From the NCBI GenBank assembly GCA_025201345.1, contig JAIXMG010000017.1, positions 620,001 through 684,000 of the forward strand: DNA of 64,000 nucleotides, given 5' to 3'. Position numbers and translations under genes: made by a program. The first letter of the stretch is position 1. Each line of letters starts with the position of its first letter. Shown one piece after another: positions 1-13,326 of this stretch. Below the pieces are notes generated by a model. It was not told where the DNA came from and did no database searches. It was given only the letters and a program-made list of their open reading frames with translations. This DNA is from Thamnidium elegans (Eukaryota > Mucoromycota > Mucoromycetes > Mucorales > Mucoraceae).

Positions 1-23
1 ATTTTTATATATGTGTATTTTTA

Positions 24-576
24 ATGTCTGTACGTATAGATTTTCCTCCTGCAACTACAACAGCTAATTCATCAACTACTACTTCTTCATCTACAAATTC
101 AAATACAATGTCACCACGTAAGAAATCTAGTGATGATTACCGGCCTTACATGTTGGATAATACATCTGCAACTGCATCTGATATTCAAAGACATTATTAT
201 CAGCAACATATGAAAGAAAATGAACGAAAGAAGTCAGCAAGTTCAAGTGGTAGTCATAAAAAGAGAGAAAATGGAAAGGTAAGAATTATTTGTACAACAT
301 TTATACATGCATACACATTCTAAAATTTATATTATATAGGATCAATTGTTACATTTAAAATGCAAGTAATGCAGCACAAAAAGTAAACGATTCAAAATAA
401 TAGAAATTAACCTTTTCTTTATTATTATTATGTAGTGGATCAAAACTTTGAGCGTATGGATGGTATTGTAAATCCTGATTATTACAAATCAATTTCACCT
501 GCTCCACCTTCCATCATTTCTACTTTGAATAGCACAGTAAATAATTCAGCATATGATACTTTAGTAAGTAATCAAT

Positions 577-607
<31 letters not shown>

Positions 608-3600
608 TTGCAGTAGTATTAATAAAACAATAGGGTTACGATTTAGAATCTTGGGCTCCACCTGATAGTTGGGGTGTACAACCTCCTTCTATCATATCTG
701 GAACAACTGTCGCCTTAAATGAAGAAGATCATACAGACTTTGAAGACTATCAAATTGATGTACAGGAAAAGTGGGATATACCAAAAAAGAATGTACGTAT
801 TTAAATATTATACATGCTTTTTAATTATTAATATAATATATCAGGCAAATATCAAAATTTATCGTCAAGATAAAACCTACAATACCCTTCATATACCTCT
901 TAATTCTACTACAATGGAAGTATTAAAAAAACTGGCTACAAAGTATTTCATGTCTGATATAACAAAGCAAAATCTTGTCATGAAGAGGCATAACGTTGGT
1001 AAAGTGGTTATTATATTTCAATCATTACCATTTTCTAAATATCTTTTATATCATTAGAGCGTATTTTGGGTTTGACAGAGCGTCCACTACAAATACAAAA
1101 ATTATTACAAGAACAAATGGGTTATATGGATCAAGACAAGATTGATGATAGTACTTATCTTGTTCGATTTCAAATGGTACCTATTGCAGCACAAGCATTA
1201 AATGATGAAAAAGATGTTGGCCCACACGTTGATCTTCAAACAAGATCGTTACCTACAATTCCTATTTGCCTTTACAAGCATGCTTCACTTATCCTTTCTC
1301 TTGATATATCAAAAAACCTTCAAATTGAATTACCCTTGGATTTTGTTCAAATGTGTGATAGTTTACAACAACTTTGGTTAGCTAATAATGAATATACGAG
1401 TTTACCTCCCGCTACAAGATACATCTCTTCATTAGAACATTTAAATATATCTGGTAATCGATTGCAAGATTTAGATCATGCTCATTTACATGAAATTTCT
1501 GGTCTTCGTACTTTACGGGCTATTAACAACCGACTGGAATCTATACCTGATTCTTTTGCAACATGCTTTCCTTATTTGACAACATTATTTATTTCAAATA
1601 ACTCTTTTACAAAATTCCCTATAGTAATTTGTGATATTGTTAGTTTGGCTTATCTTGATATTAGTTTTAACAAGATTCAAATGTTTCCAGAAGAAATTGG
1701 TCAATTGAAAAATTTGATCGGATTATTTGCTATTGCGAATAGAATTACTGGATCTTTACCTGCTAGTTTTGCTAATTTAACAAAGTTACAAGAATTAGAT
1801 ATTAGGCAAAATCTTATTACTGATCTTGATGTAGTATCACATTTACCTAAACTAGAAATATTATTGGTGGATTATAATTCAACAAGCATTGTCAACTTTG
1901 AAATCAAAAGCTTAAAACAACTCAAAATGTACAAAAATCACTTAACTCAATTTAATTTAACCAGTGTATTAGGTGGTGGAAACTATTTATCTGAACTTAA
2001 TTTATCTTGTTGTAAATTATCGAGTTTACCAGAAGAATTATTTACAAACACCCAGGGTCTGGAACGTCTGGTGTTGGATAGTAATACATTAAACGCTATA
2101 CCTTCAAGTATTGGTGCATTACAACGTTTAGTTAAATTATCTATTCAAAACAACAATTTAGAAGCTTTACCTTCTGAAATTGGTAAATTGTCTGAACTCA
2201 AGGCACTGGATGCCCAAAAGAACAATTTAAAATCTTTACCTAAAGAAATATGGTTATGCGCTTCTTTACAAACACTCAATTGTTCTTCAAATTTACTGGA
2301 ATCTTTTCCTGATCCGTTGACTACTTTAACTTCTCCTTCAACTCCTCTTTCTTCTGCAAATACTACTGATTTAGAAATTATTTGTGATCAAGATGATGTT
2401 GATGATTTAATGACAATGTTACCAAATACTTTAAATGCAGGTCAAGGTGTTATTAAACGTTTAGATCGTTTATTAGATTATAATAATCCAAAATCTACTA
2501 CCACTACCACTACCACTACTACTACTGCTTTTAATTCTGCAAGCTCACCTGTAACTCCTAATGCACCAAATAATAATACCCAAGATCATTCTTCTGCAAC
2601 AACTCCAAACTTTAATCCTCCAAGTTTCTTTGCTAGTCCTCGTAATCACCCTCCTCCTCTGTCTTTATCTTTACGTCAATTATTCTTGGGTGATAATAGA
2701 TTAAATGATGATATATGGGCTCCTCTATCTCTATTCCTTGAACTTCGTACCTTAAATCTATCCTTCAACGATCTTTATGAAGTGCCTCCTGATGGTTTAT
2801 GCCATCAACATTTATACGAACTTTATCTCTCTGGTAATCAACTAACTTCTCTTCCTGCTGATGATATCGAAAAATTACAATATATACGTGTATTAGCTGT
2901 CAATGGCAATAAATTACAAACTTTACCTGCTGAAATTGGTAAACTTCGTAAATTACTTGTATTAGATGTTGGTAACAATGTATTGAAATACAATATCGCT
3001 AATTGGCCTTATGACTGGAATTGGAATTGGAATTTGGGCTTAAAGTATTTGAATTTATCTGGAAACAAACGTTTAGAAATTCAAAAAATGCATCCAGATC
3101 CAAATAATCCAAAAGATAAAGACTTGTCTGATTTTAGTGCTTTAACTAGATTACGTATGTTGGGTTTAATGGATATTACCATCTTGGGGGTTTCTGTGCC
3201 TGAAGAATTTCATGATCGTCGTGTACGTACTTCTCCCTCTGAAGTCAATAGTATGGCTTATGGTGTTGCTGATTGGTTAGGTCCTAGTGATCATTTATCT
3301 ACTTGGGATCTTGTTATGCCTCGATTTAGATCTAAAGAAGACGAGTGTATCTTTGCATTGTTTGATGGTTCCAAGCATCCAAAATCTGGTTGCAGATTAA
3401 CCAAACAGTTAAACGATACATTGACCGCTCAATTTACGAAAGAATTGGGTGCAATTAAATCTGATGATACAATTGTCTCTGCTGTTCGTCGTGTCTTTTT
3501 AGGTTTGGAACAAAGTCTAGGTACTTCATCTTATATTACAGACAAGGATTCAGGTGCATCAGCAGTTGTATGTTATATATCTGGTTCAAAGCTTTATGTC

Positions 3601-5552
3601 GCTAACGTAGGTGATGCACTTGCAGTCATCTCAAGAAATAATGGTCAAGCCTTTGAAATCACACAAAAACATATTCCTTTAAACCCAAGTGAAGTATCTC
3701 GTATTCGTGCTGCTGGTGGTCACGTTTCTAATTCGGGTTTGCTAAACAATGAATTAAATGTTTCTAGAAGCTTTGGCCACTTTCATTTGATCCCTGTTGT
3801 CAATTGTAATCCTTTTGTTTCTACTATTGAGCTGGCCGAAAATGACGAATTTGTGATTATGGCGTCACGTGGTCTTTGGGATAAAATGACATATCAAACC
3901 GCTGTTGATGTTGCACGTACAGAAAAGGATGATTTAATGGCTGCTGCTCAAAAGCTTCGTGATTTTGCTATTACGTATGGTGCTACAGATAATTTAATGG
4001 TCATGGTGATTGGTGTTGGTGATTTATTCGATAAACGTGATAAACGTTTTAGAAATAATCGTGGTAATAATGGTCCCGGACGTAGTGCTGGTGCTACAGA
4101 TACTACTGAAGATGGATCGATTGTCAAGAGTAAACGTAGAGGAAAAGAAGAAGTACCTGGTGATTCAACCTTAGCTCGTCTTGAAAGAGAAGTAGCTCCT
4201 CCTGTCAGTCAATTAGCGCTGGTTTTTACTGATATTAAATCATCTACTCAGTTCTGGGAAACCCAACCTGAAAATATGCGATCTGCTATCAAGATTCATG
4301 ATGCAATTATGCGTCGTACATTACGTAGTGTTGGAGGTTATGAAGTCAAGACAGAAGGTGATGCATTTATGGTATGTTTCAAGAATATTACTGCTGCTCT
4401 CTTGTGGTGTTTTACTGTTCAATTGCAATTATTGGAAGCTGATTGGCCGGCAGGTATTATTGATACAGAAGAAGGTCGTGAAATTGAACAAGATAATGTC
4501 TTAATTTATAAGGGTCTCTCTGTACGTATGGGTATTCATTGGGGTACACCTGTATTTGAACGTAATCCAATTACGCAACGTATGGACTACTTTGGTCCTG
4601 TCGTCAATAAGGCAAGTCGTATCTGTAACGCTGCTGATGGCGGTCAAATTTGTGTTTCATCTGATGTAATTGCTGCTTTACGAAATTTCCCTAGCATGTT
4701 TGATGAAGATGCTGAACATTTATTGAATAACCCTACCGAGTCCAATGACTCCTTCTCTGGAAGTTTCCCTGTCAGTCGTGATCTTTTACAATTAAAACAA
4801 TTAGGTTTCCATGTTGTTGAATTGGGAGAGAGACGATTAAAGGGTTTAGAAACTCCAGAGACATTGAGTTTAGTTTACTCAAAGCAATTGTTGGGTCGTA
4901 TTGAGCTGGATAAGAGTGAAATTATTGCTGTTTCTTCTAATGCTGTAACAACGCCTATTTCTCCAAAACCTAATTCTGGCGCTTCTCCAAATAGCGGTGA
5001 TACTGTTGTTGCTGCTCATGCTGGTTCTACTGATTATTTGACTGCTCGCGCTGGTTTATCTGGAAGAAAGACGGTGCGTACCATTGACCCTAATTTGGTT
5101 TGTGCTATGAGTAATTTGGCTATTCGTCTTGAACGATTGACTTCTGGTAATGTATTATCGCAAGGTATGGCAGGTAGCTCCATTCATCGTCAATATACCC
5201 TGAATGATGACGAAAGTATATCTACTACAGTTAGTACTGCTCCTTCCGGCTTAGGGGTAATGTTGGATCGACATATTCGAGAGGACGCAAATGATGAAGA
5301 GTTAATAATAATGATGGAAAATTGTGTTGCCAGAGTAGAGGTAAATTTAGATACACATTTTTTTTTTATAGTAGACATTAATACTAACTTTTTTTTTTTC
5401 CTTCTTCCTAGAATGCTGTATCTTCATTGTATTTACAAAAGATGGGTAGCTTTGCTACTGTCTTGGAAAAATTAGGAGATGCAGTGGATATGGATCCCAT
5501 GCATATCATCAAAGCATTACAAATGTTTGCTGAAGCTAGTTCTATGATTTAA
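24..5552 (+). CDS. CYR1: Fungal adenylate cyclase (RA-LRR-PP2C-cyclase), 5' end uncertain
   Basis: Makes cAMP from ATP downstream of Ras. Exons read with confidence: 634-792, 845-998, 1058-5340, 5412-5552; the Ser/Thr-rich 5' exons (about 24-280 and 430-565) are less certain and the true start may lie upstream. Domains in order: Ras-association domain (845-1100, IYRQDKTYNTLHIPL), about 20 leucine-rich repeats (1.26-3.15 kb) broken by a Ser/Thr/Asn-rich insert near 2.3-2.65 kb, a PP2C-like domain (3.3-4.03 kb), and a class III cyclase catalytic domain (4.2-4.9 kb). Both metal-binding aspartates of the cyclase are visible, in FTDIKSST and KTEGDAFM. The short C-terminal exon ends in helical sequence where fungal cyclases bind CAP/Srv2. 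The 1.4-kb LRR and cyclase part lies in one unbroken exon and shows no lesion. Domain order matches yeast Cyr1 and Neurospora CR-1; the identification is firm, only the N terminus is open. Confidence 0.93.
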
Positions 5553-5778
5553 ATTCGTGTATACTATTAATATAGTTTTTCCCTTTTATTGTCGTTGTAA
5601 ATAAAAAGCATGGTATTATATTTACTGGAATTTCGTGAAATTTTATTTTTTTGTTTGAGGGAAATTATATACGTATTTTCTCAAAGAGATTGCTACCTCT
5701 ATAAATATGCTAGACACTTCATGATAATTTTGATGCTTTTATTAGAATAATAATAAAAAAAAAAAATAATAAAAAAAA

Positions 5779-6755
5779 CTAATATTTTGTTGGGCTATCT
5801 TTAGCGTCTATAACTGCTTGACACCGTCTGCCCATGCTGGCTACCAGACGCTGGGCAAACTCGGTGTCAAGCCTTCGCCATTCTTCTTCTAAAGCAGCCC
5901 TCAGATCGTTCATATTATTAATAGAGGCCCTTCTCTTTTCGATGAGAGTCTCTAGAGAGTGCCATATATACTCAATGAGGCTCAAATCAGGACTTTGAGC
6001 AGGCCAGTACTCAAAGCCTCTGATCTGGTAGGTCTCTTTCCACCATTGAGCATATTGACCAGTGTGGCAGGTAGAACCATCCTCTTGGAACAGGAAGGGC
6101 CTTCCGGTCTTCTCTATCATATTTTTGTACCAAGGATGAAATTTCCCCGCCAAAGTATTGATATAAGAGTCTTGATTCGTATTGCCATCTATGATAGCAA
6201 TTGGACCAAAACCCCTACCCAAAAAACAGTCCAAATCATAATACCACCGCCACCCCATTTCTGAGTTTGGTCGCAGTGCTCCTCCTTGTACCTTTCTCCA
6301 GACTTGCGAAGTACTCTACGTCCGCGGAAGTTGCTATTGACGAAGAAACGAGATTCATCAGACCAAATAACGTTGTTCCATTGTTCGTCGGTCCAATTTA
6401 CTCGTTCTTGAGCTCAACACAGTCTAGCCTCCTTGTGTTTTGGAGTAATTTTTGGCTTAGATGCTTCCCGAAAAGAATGAAAATCTAAACGCTTGACAGC
6501 AGCGACTAGCGTGCCTCTTCAAACGTTGATGTCTATGCGGGTAAGTTCCGTCTGCAGATCTTTGTAAGAAGCAAAAGGATCCCTTCTTATCGCGTCTCTT
6601 AAAAATCTTTCTGACCCACCTTCTATTATTAAAGTTAGTCCAAATACTTTGGCTGGTATAGGAGTATCTCTTTTGTCAATACAATTTACAACGGACTGCA
6701 CAGAATTTACTGGCATATCGACAACCTGAGCGATGGAAATCAAAGTAAGTCCCAA
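5779..6755 (-). mobile_element. Decayed Tc1/mariner-family transposase
   Basis: Minus-strand remnant of a DDE transposase. The C-terminal half (6258 to 5779) reads openly and has the second and third catalytic motifs, QEDGSTCHTG and WPAQSPDLSLIEYIW, with D-to-E spacing of about 35 residues. The first aspartate lies in IWSDESRFF, near 6345, in another frame. The N-terminal part (6755 to 6519) keeps a helix-turn-helix-like segment and ends in a stop directly before the next block, and another stop follows near 6415. At least one frameshift (about 6255) and two in-frame stops mean it cannot encode active transposase. I could not find matching terminal inverted repeats on either side. Confidence 0.85.
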
Positions 6756-7287
6756 TATTTTCCGTCTTCTCGCTTATTATATGGTCCACAGATGTATTTA
6801 ACAGAATTTGAAGTTGACAAGTTGAGTTTACTAATAAGATGAATGTGTAAAATAAATATCTTTATTGTAAAAAAGGTTAGGAAATAATGATTTACGAAAC
6901 TCCAGTCGACGGAGTTGTATAAGCAGGGATTGATCATCTAAAACAAGTTAAGCTCAGCTTTATTACATCATAATTCATATTTCGCTAATATTACTGATAT
7001 ACTACTACCTAAATCATTAGAAAAGAAAAAAAAGGGGGGGGGGTTGTTTGTATTAATTTTTAAATATACTCTGTATATTTGTAAGTGCACCTACGAAAAA
7101 CAGAGACAAGGTTATTTAAATTAAAAAAATTCGAAATCAGACGAAAAACACCAGTAAAAAATACATGTAAGTTTTTTGATTGGATAAAGACTTTGTCGTG
7201 ACTTGTCTACAGTGCAAAAAGTTTTAGTATTTCATTCACTAAATACAACTTTTTTTTTGTTCTTCTTCTTTTTCTTTCATAACCAAA
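6756..7287. other. Intergenic, RCC1 upstream region
   Basis: No gene seen. Holds the outer flank of the transposon remnant, an A8/G10 homopolymer at about 7024-7043, and pyrimidine-rich sequence just before the RCC1 start, as is usual for fungal promoters and leaders. Confidence 0.5.
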
Positions 7288-8797
7288 ATGACAAACAAAA
7301 CAGGTAAGTAAAAAAAAAAAACTCTAATTTACTCTATTCTTATCAAATTGAAAGGATAGACGAGAAAATAACACGAGATATAAACGAAAAACTCTTTCTT
7401 AGGCCTTAAAAGACAAAACACAGACATTGAAATGGCAGATGCACCTTCTACTACCATTACTAAGCGGTCTGCTAGTATTGAAAACTCTCAAACTAAAAGA
7501 GCCAAGCATGATGTTAACAGCATTGTAAAAGCACCTACAACAGTCGGTAATGTATTTGTATTTGGTACAGGCGATACTGGCCAACTTGGTTTAGGGGAGG
7601 ATATGTTGGAACGTAAAAGACCTATGCCTCTCAAGGTTCTTGACGATCAAAATATTATCGACGTTGTTAGTGGTGGTATGCATTCTATTGCTATTACTAA
7701 GGAAGGAAAGGTAAAAAAAAAAATAAGATAAATTTCTGTTTTTTTTAAAAAATTAATCGAACCATTTTTTTCTACTATTATAGCTTTGGTCTTGGGGTTG
7801 TAACGATCAACGTGCTTTAGGTAGATCTGGAGAAGAATATTTACCTGGTAAGGTAGAAAATATGGATAATATCAAGATCGTTAAGGTTGCCTGTTGTGAT
7901 TCTGTTACTATGGCACTTTCTGACGAGGGACAACTCTATTGTTGGGGTACTTATCGTTGTGCTGAAGGTCCTCTTGGTTTCTCTCGTGAGAAGGCTGTTC
8001 AAGATGTTCCCGCTTTGTTCGAACCTTTTTCTAAACATGTTATTGTCGATATTGCTGCTGGTACTGATCATTGTTTAGCTTTAACAAAGGATGGCCGTGT
8101 ATATGTTTGGGGTAATGGACAGCAATTCCAATTGGGCCGTCGTATTATTGAACGCCATTTGATTAATGGTCTTCGTCCTGAAGCATTGAACCTGAAGAAT
8201 ATTAAAGTTATTGGAACCGGTTCGTATCACTCTTTTGCTGTCGATGCCGACAATAAGATTTATGTTTGGGGACTTAACAACTTCCAACAATGTGGCCTTG
8301 CAGATGAAGATAATGACCCCGCGCCTAATGTCATTACAAAGCCAACTATAATTAAATCTCTTCAAGGTAAAGGAATCATTAAGGCAGTTCAAGGTGGTGA
8401 GCATCACTCAATTGTCTTAATGGAGGATGGTTCTGTATATACTTTTGGACGTGCAGATTCAGACCAATTAGGTTTACCTGCCGAACTTATTGAACGGGTT
8501 CAAACTCGTGAAAAGGACGCTAATGCTTCTTCATTTAAAAAAGCTGTTGGTATTCCTACTAAAGTACCAAACTTGACCAAGGTTACTGAAATTGCCACTG
8601 GTACTAATCACATTGTTGTTACTACCGAATCGGGTAAGGCTTATACTTGGGGTTTTGGCGAATGTTACGCCTTAGGTAACGGCTCTAGTGATGATGAGCC
8701 AATTCCTAATGAATTGACTGGTCAAAAATTGGAAGGACATAAGGTAATTCGTGTTTCCGCTGGTGCTCAACATTCTATGGTACTTGCCACTATTTAA
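7288..8797 (+). CDS. RCC1, guanine nucleotide exchange factor for Ran
   Basis: Chromatin-bound exchange factor that loads GTP on Ran, setting nuclear transport direction and spindle assembly. Exons 7288-7303, 7403-7710 and 7784-8797 join in frame to 445 residues, the usual size for fungal RCC1 (Pim1/Prp20). I chose the ATG at 7288 because a 5-codon first exon splices in frame (MTNKTGLKRQNTDIEMAD); the downstream ATG at 7432 is the alternative. The basic N-terminal tail (KRSASIENSQTKRAKHD) suits DNA or importin binding. Seven blade repeats follow, each with the GxG..GQLG / AxGxxHS pattern, for example FGTGDTGQLGLG and VSAGAQHSMVLAT at the end. The neighbour on the 3' side is convergent Gtr2, about 170 bp away. 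Confidence 0.93.
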
Positions 8798-8967
8798 AAT
8801 ACATTATACACCACCATTTATTACACACGCACACACACTCGCTCATTATACATTAACTTTTCTCTCCCTTTTTTTTTCATTTTTATGCACAGTACCCCTC
8901 TTTTTTTGCCTCTTTTTTTCTAAATTTTTGTACGATAAAAAAAAAAAAATAGTAAACTATTACATAT

Positions 8968-10591
8968 TTATTGTTGGGTATTTCTTTTCCTTGAAAATTC
9001 AAAGACTTCAGTTACAGCCTCTTTAAAACATTGAAAATTGTAATCGATTAAACCATGCTTTTCAAAATTATCTTGACGTAAAAGACATATCAGTACTAAA
9101 AGTCTGTTTACCTCTCTCATATAAAGAACATCGCCATTATCCAACTTGATTAAACTAGAAGCTTCTGAATCTGATGAATGTGTATTTTGTTCTTGATTTT
9201 GATGGTCTATTAATCTACGTTCAAGGCTATCAGAATCAGGATGTAATTGGTTTTCATGATTGTCAAGAGAAATGGGTGTTTGTTGACCATCTAAAGCATC
9301 CCCTCCAATATGATCAGGTGTTTGAGCCAGAGATAAATCATTAGGGCTACTTCCTTGAGCGCTATATATAATTATATATATAAACGTCATATCATCGCTA
9401 TATATATACATATATATAATCCACTTACCCATATATACATTCGACATCAATACAAACATCAATCATATCAGAACATAATTCATAAGATTGCATATCAACA
9501 GGTGAACTATCCGTCGCAATATAAATCTTGGTTAAAGTATCAAATAAATACGCTTTATCAATACCAGAATTCTATAAGTTCATGTTAGAATATATATATT
9601 TTGAAGTAACACTATGTAAACTTTACCGAGCATAAAACATTGAGTAAGTTTTCTAAAGTAGGTAACTCTCGAATCAATTTTTGGATAATTTTACTAAATG
9701 CTTCATAAATAGAGTTATCATAAATACTGGTAAGATAATAAGTCAAGTGAATATATTCCATTTGTGCATCAGCTAAAGCATCTCCCATTCTTTGTTGAAC
9801 ATCGCGTTGAGTATCTAAATAGTTGTAAGTTTATATTTTGCAGTATAATATTCTATACCTTACCAATCTTGTAATCGTCTGATAATCCATCTACCTTATG
9901 AATCAAAACTTCAAAAGTAATACTAGGATTGACGGCATACGCACTAGTGACAGTTGTAAATAACCGGTGCAAAGCATCATTATAATCATCTTGCGCATCA
10001 ATAACAAAAATCAATGCACCGACAGTACCGAATATGTCTTGAGGGTCATAAGCTAACTCGTCAAAGAAGTCAACTTGTCCAGGAAAATCCCATATCTGAA
10101 AATCAATAAAGGATCGACTATATAATTTTGAAAATTAAAAAAATGAGAAAAAGAACATGGTTAACACACGTAGGAGAGTCAGTTGTATTTACGTAATGTC
10201 TTCTTTTTGAATTTTTGTTGTGCTTTCCAAGTATAACGTGTCATTTGGTGGCATCTTACCGAAAACAACACGTTGAATACTAGACTTGCCACTTCTATAT
10301 TTTCATAAAAGGTATTAGTAAATAGAACAGTATAATTTTCTTTGTTTCTGTCTACCTTTGAAGACCCATTAACAAAATGCGAGGTTTATCAGATAATACT
10401 TGATCATCTATGGTGTCTCTATAAATGTTTGTTAATTTTAAAAAACAAGTAAAAAGAAGTCGAAAGATATTATTTACGTTGCAAAGTCAGAGTCATTGTT
10501 TGTACTTTGATAATAATCCTATAATATTTACTTTGTTAGCCCTCCTCCTTTTTTTTTTTTCTTATTTGAGTTTATATAAACGTACGTCCAT
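8968..10591 (-). CDS. GTR2: Rag GTPase RagC/Gtr2, TORC1 activator subunit
   Basis: Partner of RagA/Gtr1 in the heterodimer that recruits TORC1 to the vacuole when amino acids are plentiful. A chain of about eight minus-strand exons joins in frame: a 6-nt first exon (10591-10586), then [70 protein letters not shown], and the [12 protein letters not shown] base-recognition block. The P-loop (G1) is GLQRSGKS and the switch II motif is DFPGQ. The C-terminal roadblock domain ends with [20 protein letters not shown] (about 9040-8980), typical of RagC/Gtr2 rather than RagA. A polar Ser/Asp/Gln-rich insert sits near 9130-9360. The tiny first exon makes the start less certain than the rest. Confidence 0.9.
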
Positions 10592-10983
10592 GATGTTTGT
10601 GAGCTAAAGAAACCAGAAAATGTTTCTGGCTGTATCCCAACCCAAGGCCTCGAAAAATTACAGTGGGTCTCACTGACGGGGTTTAAATAAAAAGTACCTA
10701 AAGTATTTTGTAGAGTGGGTCTCAAGCGAATGAGACCTGATTTTATCCAATTATATGGCTTTAAATATCTTAGCTGGATAAGTAAACCTTTCATATTTGA
10801 AATTAATGAGCGTTTTTTTTTTTACAGAATGTCTTAAGAAACAGACTGAGGCGAGACATGTAAAATCTTATTTAGGTGATACATGTAATATTTTATTTAG
10901 GCCATACATAAACTAAAAAAAAAACTATAAAAAGAGAATAAAACTAAAGCATTAAAATATTATCTTTATAAAAAAAATATAAA
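10592..10983. other. Intergenic with possible transposon debris
   Basis: No convincing gene. An 88-codon open stretch on the minus strand (10794-10528) overlaps the Gtr2 start and resembles nothing known to me. A 10-nt word, agtgggtctc, occurs twice (about 10659 and 10714), suggesting a small repeat. Poly-A/T runs occur at 10811-10824 and 10915-10924. Confidence 0.4.
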
Positions 10984-11594
10984 ATGAACGATAACATTGT
11001 CCCTAATCCTGATTAACAGCATGATATTGAAAGTAATATTGCTATCGAAAGAAACAAACAAATGATCATACGGGAACAACGTATGCATCGTCCAGTCAAC
11101 GCTAAAAATGCATATACTCTTAAACAGAAAGAGTGGAAGGTAAGATACAGAACAATACATAAATTATTATTGTTTATTCATTTTTTTTTAAAAAAAAACA
11201 GGATTGGTGTACTGAACAAAAGTTTTTGGACGGTTCGATAGTAATCGACGAAAAACTTTCCTATTTCTTGAGAGAATTCGTTGTTAAACGTAGTAGAAAA
11301 TACAAGAAGAATAAAGACGATGCTAGTATTATTCCTCTGGGTCGAGAATCAATTATCGGTTATGTAAAAGCTGTAATGGATTTGTACAATAGTCGGCATT
11401 CGTTTGGTACCAATAACAACCCAAAAGCAAGAATACCGGTAGTTACTGCGTTTCTTGAAACACTGGCGAAGAAGGAGACAAAAAGAAAGAGAAATGAGTT
11501 TGAAGACTTAAGAAGTCAACTTTACAAAAGTCACCACTACATAAAGTATCAGTTGATCATATTCGTCCCAAAAATGATCAACGACAAACTCTAG
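10984..11594 (+). pseudogene. Crypton/Ndc10-type tyrosine recombinase fragment
   Basis: Reads as the N-terminal DNA-binding part of Crypton-like tyrosine recombinases, common in Mucorales genomes. The first exon runs from RPVNAKNAYTLKQKEWK to a gtaaga donor at 11140. After a short intron the second exon (about 11203-11594) gives DWCTEQKFLDGSIVIDEKLS, YFLREFVVKRSRKYKKNK, GYVKAVMDLYNSRHSF and ARIPVVTAFLETLAKKETKR. The frame has a stop 10 codons after the ATG at 10984 and closes at 11594 with no catalytic recombinase domain following, so this is a relic. The family assignment is from memory of the motif pattern and is moderately sure. Confidence 0.55.
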
Positions 11595-13326
11595 ATGTTT
11601 ATATAATGAACCAAGCATTGGTCAAATACACTGTAAATTTCATCAACTTATAGGACGATCTTAAACGGCTTAATAATTTATTAAATAACCTGTTACGTGT
11701 ACTCTTAAGAATTCACTTGGCTCCTATTCGTAAAAAAAAAAAATCAAAGAGAGAGAAATTAAAGTGCAACAAAGATTTAACTAAGACTGATTATCCAAGT
11801 ATACCAAAAAAAGAATATCAGTCTGATACATAAGTTAAGAAATAATCGAAGAAGCCTTTTTAAGAATTAAATTAAAAGAAGAGACAAATTTATCAAGACT
11901 ATGCAAATGCTCCCAAATGGCTTAAGAGAGCAGAAAGATATGATGAATGTATTAAGACTTATAGCGAGGTTTTAAAAGAAGAGATTCGTATACTTTTAAT
12001 ATTTATTTTGAAAATGTCTTTCGAACATAATCCAGCTTCTACTAATGATTTGCTGCTATTAGAAGATGAAAGATCTCTTAAAAATACGGCAAAGTTGGAT
12101 ATAAAACAAGTAAATGTTCGAAATTACATCATTTCTATTGGCTAATTAATTTGTTTGATAGTAAATACCCTCACAGTATTTTTTTTTAGTTGTATTTTTT
12201 CGGGATAATTATACATATATCTAATGATAAAAATGAGAAGCTATATGAAAGTAGACAATAAATATATCATTGTTTTTTTTCTTTAGGTTTTAAAATAGGT
12301 ATGGTTAAACAGTGGTGCCAAATTGAGCATCTATAATAAAGGAACAAACAATAGTAAAACTGTCAATACATAAACGTTAAAGTAAATGTTTTCGTATGAC
12401 TCAAAGCGTTCAATTCCTTTGTTGGTACAGCTTCTCATTTTTATTACGGGATCTGCAGTTATCCCAAAAAAAAAAAAAAAAAAAAAAAAAAAACTGAATT
12501 ATCCATCACTATACTGGATAATTTATTCCATTGATTAACACTCATGGAAAGTCAATTTAATGATACCTTGAGATCGCTTACAATATAGCTAAAAAGGCTT
12601 CCTCGTATAATTAGATTGTCATTTTTAAAGGTGTCAGAAGTATCTGATTAAGCAGTAACTGGTATTTCAGGGTAACATAAAAATACTTTAAATAAACTGG
12701 TATCTTACTAGTCGGCCCACCCGTTATGCATATCCTTACTTTCTTGTTATCTTTATCGAATGTAAGGCTATTTTGGAGTATAATTTTAATTCTTGAACCA
12801 CCAATAATGTTTTTATTCAACCAAGAGAAAAATGTAACTGTTGCAATAGACTTTTAAAATAACACTAAGTATGAGCTATTTTCACGTATGTCGGGTGTAG
12901 CCAATTACATTATATAATGAGCGAAACTCTACAGGTTAAAAAATTACACCCGAGGTATAATGATCCAGCGCAAACGATATAAATATTCAGATTAAATGCA
13001 GTAAAAAAATAAATAAAAAAAAACTCATTAATCCTTGGCAATATAATTACCTAGTTACTACTCTCATTGTTTTCAATATTCTTGATGGTGCTATGTTGCT
13101 AGTAAGATTGTATAACATTGCTTCCCTTCATATAAAATTTCTCTATTTGAACCAAGAAGATCGTTTCAGTTTTCAATCAATTGTAGGTTCCAGTTCCGAT
13201 TATCTAGTAACTATCCAAGACTTTTATAAATAAGAGCCGCCAAGATTCTATAAATACCGATCATCTAAGGATTTTTTCTTTTTATTTTCTTCCTTTTCTT
13301 TTATTTTTGGAGAACCAGATAGTACT
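11595..13326. other. Long intergenic stretch, worn sequence
   Basis: No gene I can support. Up to about 12.1 kb there are short lysine-rich open fragments, possibly the eroded remainder of the element at 10984. A 29-nt poly-A run lies at about 12465-12493. The last 60 bases before 13327 are strongly pyrimidine-rich, as expected for the promoter or leader of the RTA1-like gene. Confidence 0.4.

Noticed and set aside
10528..10794. 88-codon minus-strand frame near the Gtr2 start
   Set aside because: Overlaps the Gtr2 first exons and ends in a lysine run made by a poly-T tract; no motif.
12611..12820. 69-codon minus-strand frame
   Set aside because: No similarity, codon bias or splice context to support a gene.
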